Source: Sycon ciliatum
Taxonomy: Eukaryota > Porifera > Calcarea > Leucosolenida > Sycettidae
Length of the DNA: 64,000 bases
Direction of reading: 5' to 3'
Assembly: GCF_964019385.1 (NCBI RefSeq)
Contig: NC_088650.1
Location: forward strand, 24,567,211 to 24,631,210
The notes under the pieces were generated by a model that ran no database searches, was not told where the DNA came from, and saw only the letters and a list, made by a program, of their open reading frames with translations. Position numbers and translations under genes: made by a program. How positions within the stretch are numbered: the first letter of the stretch is position 1; each line of letters starts with the position of its first letter. Below, piece after piece: positions 46,616 to 58,100 of this stretch.

Positions 46616-49105
46616 CTGACCGATCTCGAGGCAGTTGCCTGCTTCTCGCCGGAACAGAACTCTCCAGCCGAGGTTGTTCATCATGCAACTGCTGTCCTAT
46701 TTGGGCTACCTTCTTTACGCCAGGCTGCGCTGGCACAACTGGCCGTGTCCATTGGAAAAGCGGTTACAGCCGAGCTGAAGGTGAGGAGTGCCCCTCTGAT
46801 GCTTCCCCCCTCTGATGCTTGTAGTTATCCGCAATGGCTTCCTAGCATTACCTGCTGCAACCTGTCGTTAGCCCAGGTCTCCAGGTTTAGTCTTAGAAGC
46901 TTTAGGGGTAGTAGAAGGTGGCAGATTCCCAGAGTTTTGCAGTTTTTAAAACTGGAATGATGTGCTGCATTATGTTCCAAGATCATTCAATGTCGCTGTG
47001 ATGGCTTTGTTTCTTCTAAGTTTCGTCCACTCTCCCGATGCCATAGTTGTTCGTGCAGCTTCATGCAGTGTTGTGGCGCAGAGTAGCAGAGCTCTTACAT
47101 GTTGAGGATGTGTTTTGGGTGTGTGCTCCTCTTGTATTCCTTTACAGCCAGAGCACACGGACCGAGACGCACAGGCAGAGCTTGTGGCGTCGATTCAGGC
47201 TGCCTGCGAGACCATTCTCAAGCAGCTGGACTCTAACATGTCCACGTGGGCCGGGATTTTGTTTGAGGTATGGCCTGTGCACTGTGTAGCGTAGTTCGCC
47301 ATATTTCTTTACTCACCCAATTGCACCGACGGTTTTGTGGTGCTGGGGCAAAGCATTATTCCAGGTCCACATTGCCAACGATTATTGTGCTGAGCTCTGG
47401 TACCAAATTGTCCCACCACTTGCTACCTATCCGGCATCTTCACTAGTGTTTTTCGCATTGTGCTTGATCTCGCTTGACTTTCTGTTCTTGCTTACCAGTG
47501 TTGCCTCCATCTTTGCCTGTTTTGTTTGGTTTTCTCCAGTGGTCTCTGTGTGTCCTTGGCGAGGTATCCTACAATCATCCAGGTACGCGTGGCCGTGCTT
47601 ATATGCATGTGTTTTGTGTGTGCGTGCGCGTGTGTGTGTGGGGGGGGGGGGGGCACAAGTACATATGCAGGCATGCTTGGAGGAGAATGTGCTTCAATCC
47701 GTGCATGCTGGCAAGTGTCTTTGCACTTCTTTGCCTCTGTACTGGACCGTAACAAGTACAGTTGTACCTAAGCAGCATTGATAAGCCTGAGTCACTAGCG
47801 GTCCATCAGTTCCGTCTGGAAGCTTCTCTCGTATGAATTGTATTGTGGGCAAGAAAGATCTACTTCGAAAGTATGTATGATGCACGTAAGTCTCCATCAG
47901 AGAGAAGTAGGAGTACTGCCAGGATAGCATACATAGGATGTGTAGGGCCTACAATATATATGGTTTGGCCATGCTCCTTCTTTATCACATGATTTGTGCC
48001 TCCGTGTCAATTTGTGTGTATGTGTGCGCGCGCGCACGTGCGCATGTGTGTGTGTGTGTGTATTTGTTTGCTTATGTCTGCGCCTTGCACATATCTGGCT
48101 GAACCACAGGTAGCAATGACGAGACCGGTAACATGGTGTCTGATCGCATTGCTCACTGGCGGTCCTGCTCGCCCACTGCTCCTGTACTGGATGTTGCCGT
48201 GCGCAGCATGTCGCAAAGGTAGGTGGAAGCAGCACTGTGACGCTGACTCTACCTGCCTGTACTGTTGGGTCACCATCGCAAAGAGAATTGTCTGTTGAAG
48301 AAAACCCTCTTCATGCCCAGTAATACCTGTCTATATATGAATATTCACTTCTCATATTCACTGGTGTGAGGGAAAGATGCAAGCAAGAAAAGTCTGAAGA
48401 AAAAAATTACTATCACAACAGTACCAGGACTCGAATCAGGGACCTTCGCTGGAGGATGCTCTAACCACCAAGACTGGCAAGAGTACATGAAAACCAGAGT
48501 GTGCAGCTTGGGGCTTTTTCTACTATGGGTGTCTGTCACGACGGAATTCCGTGATTACATCATATTCGGTGCAGATCTGAGACGGGAAGTGGCGTAGTGC
48601 GTACAACTGACCTGCAGTTGTGCAGAAAGAGGCCTGCTTGAATCCTGCTTGTACGCACCACATCACTAAAATGATGTAATCACGGAATTTCACCGTGACC
48701 GCAACCCATCCGAGCTGCACGCTCTGGTTTTCATGTACTCTAGTAACCACTGAGCTATGATGTTTGGCTTTTTTTTTCAAAGGAATTAGTTTGCTGATTT
48801 ATTGATCCAACATGTATTGGTGTGTGTTTATGCATGTGTGCACGTTGACGATTGCAGAATGAAGCAGGACCCAGTGGCGTGTGTTCACGATCTAGTCATG
48901 GCTGTCCGGGCACTTTCGCCTCATCTCGACTGGATGCTAGCTCTTGCAGCGTAAGTGTGATGACAGCCGCCGTGTCTGGCAAGACATGGGAGGCTACAGC
49001 TTGGAGACAGACGTATAGAGTTTATTACGTAATCAAGAAGCGTGCTCCACTGCTCGAAGAGTGCTTAATACCCATATAGGGCAGAGCCTTCCACACAAGA
49101 GAGAA

Positions 49106-49149
<44 letters not shown>

Positions 49150-52100
49150 CTGTATTGTAACTCCGAGTTTCACGTTTTGGAGGCATCAGTTGCCTGATGA
49201 TCGTGACTGCGTGAAACTCGGAGTTGGAACACCCCCCCCCCCCCCCCTCTCTCTCTTCTATAGAATTTGTTATGCAGTAGAAGTGCTCACACACCGTATC
49301 TACTGATTCGAGTCTGTAGATTAGTAGTAACCCCATATAGAAGCAGTACTCGTAGTCTATGGCTAAACGGGAAGCTAACTTCGTATTACGTGTTTGTTGT
49401 GTCTGCGTGCATGTGTGTATGTGCACGTCTGCGTATACGTTCCTGTACGCACCGGTTTGAACTGCTTACGCAGGGGAATGTTCTCGTCCTCGCTCGTGCC
49501 CGCCCTGTTGCGTAGCGGCCTGCGTGATTTCCACGCCGAGCTACCCGCGTCGTCGTCGTCCAGCACTGGTGGCGGGCATGACCTGCGTGTTCTGCAGCCA
49601 GCGAGAGGTTCCAACTCACGCAGTGTGTCGCCCGTCATGTCTCTGGCCAATGACAGTGTTTCCACGGCAGTTATTCAGATCCTGACCTACCTGCTCGGAC
49701 AGCATGCCAGTGAAGTGAGGAGCGCCGTGGTGGACTTCTTCAAGGTACGTTCTCCTCTTTTGCGCGCTCCAGCAAACTCCGGCTCTCGGCACTTTGAGAT
49801 CTCTCTCTCTCTATCTATCTATCTATCTCTGCCTTCTGGTCCGTTTGCACGATCTATCTGCTCAGGCTACGAGTGAAGCATGTTACATATACTTCGAAGT
49901 ATGTTGTTGGTGACTGTAGATTCAGTTTGTTGTGTCAACTTGTCTGCTGAATGAGGAATGAGCTGTGTTGGTCGTTCCCTGCTTTACGGGCGTACCGTAT
50001 TCACGCGTGTAAAAGAGCACACACTTATACAGGTGGAATCCTCATAATTCGAACCTCAAAATGCAAGGAAAAAACTTCTAATTATCGACATTCTAATTAT
50101 CCAAACATGAACCCACAATACAATATGTATGTCAAAATGCTCCCATGGTCACGCAGAGTTGCGCTATGGCCCTTAGACACCGATTTCACGGATACTGAAC
50201 TGGCCAGCACAGCCTGCTCATGCAAACTGAACTGACCAGTACAGTGTACAGTGAACTTCGAATTACACTTTGCTAACTTCGAATTATCAGCACAAATCCC
50301 ACACATTTTCTATGTAAGTGGAATCCGTGGGACTTCTAATTAACCGAACATGTCCAGTTCAAGGTTCGAATTATCAGAAATTGTTATGTGGGAATCGTAT
50401 TGATAGAAATCGGTCCTGGAAAAACTTCTAATTATGCGGTACGTTCGAATTAAGCTATATTCGAATTATCAGGATTCCACCTGTATTCGAATACAAGGGC
50501 GCCTTTAAAGACTTGAATACATGTACTCGTATCGAAAGGCATGCCCTTGTATCTGGAACATTAATTTTGTTTCCTGGCGAAATGGAAAAAAACGCACTTT
50601 TCGCATATAAGGGCATGCACTTGTATGTGGGTGAATGCGGTATGCATCACATCAGTCTTTCGTTGTTGTCCTGTGCATTCTGCTGTGAACTGCAGGCTAG
50701 CCTTATACCATCGCCTGGCAGAGAAGAGCAGCAGATGCTCACCGTGCCGTACCTGCTTCACCTGGCGTCTGAGTGTCCGCAGCTTCTGCACTTGGTCCTC
50801 AGCGACGTCATTGCTTGCTGTGAGTATACTCTTTGTACCCAGAGAGCACCCCGCCACTACCTCCCATTCGTGGTCGTGCTGTGGAGGTGCTGTCCTGTCT
50901 ACAGGTCATACGACACATACTGTGTATGCACGTTGTGCAGTCAATTCATACTCAGTTTGTCTTTGAGCGGATGTGACCTCCGCACAAGGTAATGCTAAAT
51001 GTGACCTTAGTACGTTACGATTCTCGCACCGTAAAAACTTACTTGCACTCTGCCGTACGTTTTTTCATCCTTTCTCTGTCTGTAAAATCAAAGTGGGGCA
51101 CTTTGGCGAGACGGGGCGCTCTCGCAGTGCTTTACGGTACTTTACGGTACACTGTACATGTACTCAAAATCTCAGAAGTAGTTGAGGTCGGACAGTTGGG
51201 ATTACCTGTTGGTACCATGTGTAGAGAAAGGCGCCATAGTTACCATGGAGACCATCGTAGGTGCCAGGGCTGAGGGTACTAACTAACACTTAGTACTCGT
51301 CTGGATCTGTGTGACTCTAGTTCTTAGGGCTCTCTTTCTATCGTCTGTTTCTATGCATTTGTGCTGTCTGCCTGTGCCTCTGCGTTGATAGTGTCACCAG
51401 ATGTGGTCAAGGTTATGTATGAACAGTACATAACGCGCTCAACCAAGTGGCCACAACTGAAGTAAGAGCAGCTAGGAGCGTGATTCTAGCGCTGGTTAGC
51501 TCATACGACACGGCACATGTGTCTACTATGATGCGAAGCATGTCTGTGATCACAACATGCAATATGTAGTTGCTACCATACAGTGCATACACATAGACCG
51601 AGAATAGCCTTCATTGCGAGCTGATAAATTGCAGCTTTTCTTTCGCGCTGTGCCTCAACTTTGCAGCTTCCCGTTCTGCACGCAGTGCTGTTCACACATT
51701 GTCCTTTTCTCTCCCCTCTGAAATATGCCTCCCTCTTTCTGACTTGACACTCAGTTGTATGTCTTGGTCAGTGTTGGGTCGAGATATTGCTTCTGATTAG
51801 GAAAGTGTGTTATTGGGGTGATTGCCCGCTGGTAGAGTATTGGAGGTTTGTTCTACTGACAGCATTACTAGCTTGTTAGCTGCTACAAGCAGATACCATG
51901 CATCCTGCTTGAACCGTGTCATCATTAACTGACCTTTGCCCTGTGACTGTATCCCACTCTTGTTGTGTGTTGCAGGGAAGCAGAGAACATTCATAGTCTG
52001 CTGAAGCAGCTGCGCTCCAGCCTCGAGCCCACTCTTCTATTCTTGTTCCAGCTGGTAACGCCGAATGAGCTAGGTCAGCAACATGCTCTAGTGTGCTTCT

Positions 52101-55100
52101 TAATAGTGGACTATTCGCGTGTGGGTTGTGTTGGCAGCGTATTGCAAGGGTAACTAGCCAGGTATTGGCCGGATCACTCCAGTCAGCCGGGCATGTGCAG
52201 TGCTGCCAAACCGTCCGATTTTTCGGACAGTGTCCGATTTTTGAAGGCTCTTCCGAAAACCGGTCCGAAAAGGGAAACGTCCGAAAAGCAGCCAAAATGT
52301 CGGAGATCATTACTTTCCTATGCAGAAGTCCTGTACTTTCACTTTTCAGCGCAACTGAAGGCACACATCACTGTACATTTGCTTCTAAAAAGGCTAGCGC
52401 TTGGCTAGCCGGCTGTGGAAGTGCAAAGTAACATGCCTGGATCAGGCTGGATGGCATGTACACTGACAGTCTGTACAGAGTCAGTGTGCGACCACAATCA
52501 TCATTACAAAATTCATGACAACTCTGGGGTTACCATGGCAACGGAGCGATTTTTCATGGTGTTTTAGGCGATATTTTGAATTCTCTGTAAAAAATTTGCC
52601 CGAGGAGAAAGATTCGCACCATGTGGCCAGCCTTGGCGGTGAAGGGTGTCCGATTTTGGGCGAAAATTATTTGGCAGCACTGCATGTGTTTGATACCAAG
52701 ACATGTGTGGTGGATGTAGAGTGTAACTGTGTTGCCAATGATTTGTGTAGGTGCAGTAGTGTTTCTTGGTCAGTCCATCTTCAGCTGGCTTGATCAGTTC
52801 TGCTGGTAGCGCTGTGCACAAATATTCATACTTGTACTTATACTGTGTAATATACATAGTACAGTATACTCAATCTGCGGACAGAACTGTTTCGTCCTTT
52901 GTGGACTCGTCAGCGCAGCACAGAGGAAATGAGGCCGAACCTGATAGCAATGGAAATAAAAATTTCCAATCAGGCCCGAACGTACCTTGCCAGAGTGCTC
53001 AAACTGACAAGTCAGTGAGCTCTGCATAACGCAAACAGCAAAGGCACTACCCCACGCAAGAGTGCTCAACTGCTACAAGAGCAGGAGCGAAATACTCAAT
53101 CTGCGGACAGAACTGTTTCGTCCTTTGTGGACTCGTCAGCGCAGCACAGAGGAAATGAGGCCGAACCTGATAGCAATGGAAATAAAAATTTCCAATCAGG
53201 CCCGAACGTACCTTGCCAGAGTGCTCAAACTGACAAGTCAGTGAGCTCTGCATAACGCAAACAGCAAAGGCACTACCCCACGCAAGAGTGCTATTGTTGA
53301 TCATTGAATTGCTGTCACAAAGTGTTTGATGTAGCTGCAGTGCTCTGAACTGCTTCTCTCAGCTTTCTTTCTTTCTTTCTATACCAGGACCAGTCAGAGG
53401 TGATTTCTTTCTTCTTTTTTTCTTTTTTTCTCCTCATTGACTTACAGTTGTAGACATTCTGCCGCCAGTCGCCCAGCAAGCGCTTTATCAGTTCCTGGTG
53501 AGTGTTTAGTCCGCTCAGTGTGTAGTCGTTGTGCAATACTGTTTCTAATCTAGGTTGTATGCAGTCCCTGCGCACAGGAGAAGCCTACAGTAGTCGAGCA
53601 GCCACTGGGTATGTAACACCACTATCCCCTGGCACCGAGTGAGTGTAGAATCATCAACGGTCAGCCCGGTTTCAGATACCACCTACGTTCAAAGGCTGCG
53701 ATAGACTACTATACAGTACTGTCAGTCGCCAAAGAACTGGGGGGGGGGGGTCAGCCTCCTAGGCTAGACTAGGCCGTTCTTCTGTTCCTGTATTACAGTC
53801 TATGCGCAGTTGAGTCACTGTGTATACATTGGTATGCTGTGCATGGTGAAATCCTAGCCTGGCCGTTCTTCGGCGCTCCGTTCTTTGTCGCCCTACAGTA
53901 CTGTAGTACATAATTATGTGATGGCTGAGACACCAGCTTGTTTGTGTACTGTGCTAAGGTGTATGGTGCTGCCTTTTGTCTCCGGGTAGGAGGCTTCATA
54001 TGGCTTGTGTTTGGGTAGTCGTATGAATGTGTAAAGATTCTAAAGAAGGATCAGTATGGTCGAAAGACTCGAGAGTTGAAATGTAGTCGTTTTGTTTGTG
54101 ATCAGTTCTGTCTCTCTGTGGAATGGTCCAGTTACTCTCCTTTTGTGCATGGATGCGTAGCCTGTCGGAACAGCGAACATCAGGACTTCTTTCCTGTTGA
54201 CTTGTTATTTCATCGGCACACTGTACACATGTAATAAACGTGTGTGTGTGTGTGTGTGTGTGTGCGTGTGTGCGTGTGTGTGTGTCATGTGTGTGTGTGT
54301 CATGTGTGTGTGTGTGTGTGTGTGTCACGTGTGTGTGTGTGTGTGTGTGTGCATGACAGGAACACTTCATCGCTAACCTTCAGTACAGTGTGACAAAGCA
54401 GATTGCCTGGCGTGGATCCAGCAGCACTGGTGACGACATTCCTGCTATTCTGCTCACCCTGCGCTCTGCTGACCAGTTCCTGTTGAAGCGAGTGCTGCCA
54501 GAAGACCCTTCCATGCGGTTAGTCACACTTCTGCACTCATACCGTATCTTTTACTGAGCATGTCTGTGATTTTGCGTCCACTTCAACGCAGAATTTCAAA
54601 GGGCCGAGTGCTGCTGCTTACTTTCTCGTCTGTGATTTCTTGTGAATATCCTGACTGACCTCTCATGGTGGTTATCTATTTTTTTTTCCCAAGAGCAAAG
54701 TGTGGAGGGCATATAGCTCAGTGGTAGAGCATTCGACTGCAGATCGAGAGGTCCTTGGTTCAACTCCGAGTGTGCCCTTCTGTAATCTTTTTTATCTCGA
54801 TTGATGAAAAACGTGCATCTGACGTACCATACTTCCGAGGCGATGACAGCGTTGCTACAGCAAAGACCATAGCAACTTTTGCCAGGATTGCATCACCCAA
54901 ACGCTACATTGTAGCAAGGCTGAAGAATTGTCTGCAACTCTTTTAGCCTGGTTTGCACCTCACCGTTTTGTTTTGAAGGTGTGTTTTCCGCCAGTGAATC
55001 TCCGAAATGTCCGACCATCCTTGAACACAGGTTCTATGCAAGCTCCACAGCCTTCTGGTACTGGTATGGAACACACATGCACAGGCGGCGTGGGTTTATT

Positions 55101-58100
55101 TCTAAGGCTGCGTTTACATGAGAATTTTCAACCCGGGTTGAAAGTCTGTACGATGAAAAAAGTAGGTGGGTGTTCACATGAAGACAGTTGACCCAGGGCA
55201 AATACTGATATGCCGCCAAAAGTCCACTTCAAGAGTCCTGTATCGTCACGTGAATACTTTCGCGCGAAATTTGCCTGAGCAGTGCTGTTCAAACCTGGCG
55301 CGAGATACGCACAGAAGTACGGCAGTAAAATTTCTCTATTTCAACCCTCCCCCCCCAAGGGGAGGGTTGAAATCAACCCGGGTCAAGCGCGCCAGTCAAT
55401 CTGTGTTCATGGCGGGTTGAAACTTGACCCGGGTTGAAACGCCTCATGTAAACACATCCTACCTGAGGGAAATCTCTGTGTACCACATGGGCATTGGCGT
55501 GAAATATTCGGCTGCACTCAACATGAAAATAACTTGTGTTGCTTTGTTCTGAGGTCAACAAATTATAGAAGCTGCACGTTTTTATTTATTTTAAGAGATA
55601 CACTCGGTGCAAATGTTATCTCGTAGGTCTACTTATTTAGGCGGACAGATTCCGTTACTGTTACTGTATGTGGCAACATTTGTTTCCCTACGACTGTTCC
55701 ATTTCACTGGGCAATGCGTGCAGTTCAGAACAAATGCTTCATGCAATGCCGAATGCACCCACGTCTCGGCTCTTACGTGGCCTCACCAATAGGGAGGTTT
55801 AGTCCCACGTAACGGATACGGGAACGTGGGTGATACACGTAAAGTTCATGCAATTGACCCACGTTCGCAATGTTGTCTTTAGTCACGCGGCACAAACAAA
55901 AGCATGAAGCGAAAGGCCCAAACTTGGTCGAAGACAAAGCTTCGAAGCTCATCGAATCTTTTGATTTCGTGCTTTCGGAAACTTCTTCAGCTGAGCACCC
56001 TCACAGCTTGCACAATGCGCTCCGTTCTGATTTTCACCCACGTTCTGGCGGAACCATACACGGTATGTCGTGAATCAGGAAACGTCTGTACGTGGTGGGT
56101 CACTGGGTATCACGTGGTACACACACGTAAAGTACACACGGATTACGTGGGACTAAACCTCCCTGGTATGTGATGTGGACCGTTGCGACTGGTGTGGCTG
56201 CATCCTATCTTGCATTCACACCGATCTCTCATTGTGGCGCATGTAATCTACTTTTCCCCGTGTACACAATGTGGAGGGCATATAGCTCAGTGGTAGAGCA
56301 TTCGACTGCAGATCGAGAGGTCCTTGGTTCAACTCCGAGTGTGCCCTGCTGTTCTTTTTTTGTTCCTGTTGTCGTTAAAAATGTTTGCACCTCGTGCACT
56401 ACACTATGCTAGGCCAGGTGTGCATCTGTTTGGTGTGTCCTGGTCTCAATTTTATTTTCCTGGGACTGTCCGGTACCATAAGAAAGAAATTGAAAGCAAG
56501 CAGCCATCACGGCAGCAGTACAAGTGCCGGAGTGGGCAACTCCCGCAGAGCGAACCCATGGCAAAAGCTTTTTGTCTAGGCCATAGATAGTTTCTCGTCT
56601 TCGCAGCATCCCGTACCAGTTGGCATGGCCATTTTCCCTAACCACCAAGCTATTTCCTGTTGTGCATTGCTGCTTGCCGTGCAATAGGTGACAAATGCAT
56701 ACTAAATCCCGTTGTGAGCTATGACCATAAGTGGTACGGTGGTCGGTGGTTTGGCACTCAACCTACTGTAGTGTGCTGGGATATCCTATGATTCATGTTT
56801 TCAAAATGACCTTTTTTAAGGTCATTATGAAAAATATGAACTATGAACTCACAGTGGGAGTGAGTTTGTTGACTTTTTGCAGTAGATGTGGGGTTGCAGA
56901 CTCTGGCTTATGTGTTCTTGATCACGTGTGCCCAAGGCAAAATGTGATCTGTACGCTTGACTTAGCTTTTAGCCTTTGAGAACTCCACTGCATATCCATT
57001 CTGGCATGATATGATTGTGCAAATGCGTACAGTGTAAAGAATAGGAGCAGTTTGTACGCGGCCGTGTGGTCGGTTGATCGTGATTTTTCAGTGCACCTTG
57101 ATATTGTTGTGTGGGTACCACGGCACCAGCTCTCATGGTTCTACTCTTTCGCCATAGTAAAGCGTGGAGGGCATATAGCTCAGTGGTAGAGCATTCGACT
57201 GCAGATCGAGAGGTCCTTGGTTCAACTCCGAGTGTGCCCTGCTGTTATTTTTTTTTGCCGCCGTCTACGAAAAACCTCTAGATCCAGCGATCCACACCAC
57301 TGGCACTGCTTTTTGCATTGATGCCTATGCTTGTTATGCGTACTCCTTAACCCATTCAGCGCTAAAGACGTATATACGTCATTGAAAATGATGCCCAGGC
57401 GCTGAGGACGTATATATATACGTCTTTTTTTCAATGCCAAATAAGGAGTGCAGAGCCTGGGTGCTATGGCCTAAAGCCTTAAATGGGTTGATGTTTGATT
57501 TTTTTCACTTGTCCTCATGTGCACAGGTCCTGCACACTATCCTATCATCTGCTGCGCTTGACTGGACTCTGCGCGGGAGAGACTTGGTGTGCCAATCTGC
57601 TCGCGTCCATTCTCCTGATGCCACCGTCGCATAGGAACGTAGGTTGGCGTGCTGTGCTGTCGTCTTGTCTTGCTCAGTTTATCCGCTGTCTTAATACTAG
57701 TGGAATCACACTCTCACTGGATAACCTTCGGTGACGGGTCAAGGGACAGGTTCAGACCGGCGGGCAACCGCATGTCATCATTTACACGTGGTGGTCAGTT
57801 AGGGCAACCGCATGTCATCATTTACACGTGGTGGTCAGTTAGGGCAACCGCATGTCATCATTTACACGTGGTGGTCAGTTACGACAACCGTATGTGATCA
57901 TTTACACACACGGTGGTCAGTTAGGGCAACCGTATGATCACCATTCACATGCACGGTGGTCAGTGGTCATTCTCTCCTTGACTTCATGTTGTCGTGTTTT
58001 CTGTGGAGGAAAACTCTCACAAATCTAGTTCTTTCTGAATTTGTACTGCGTTTTGTAGAATTTTTCTTTAAATGTTTAGCAGAAGGAAGCATTTATTGGT

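Noticed and set aside
53565..53608. A small INTS5 exon (SLRTGEAYSSRAAT) with good AG and GT borders.
   Set aside because: Including it breaks the phase into the next exon unless an alternative acceptor inside that exon is used. Skipping it keeps the frame, so it is not in the main model.
57764..57965. Regular 40-bp direct repeats that superficially resemble a CRISPR array.
   Set aside because: The units are contiguous with no unique spacers, sit in an intron of a eukaryotic gene and have no associated genes. It is a minisatellite.
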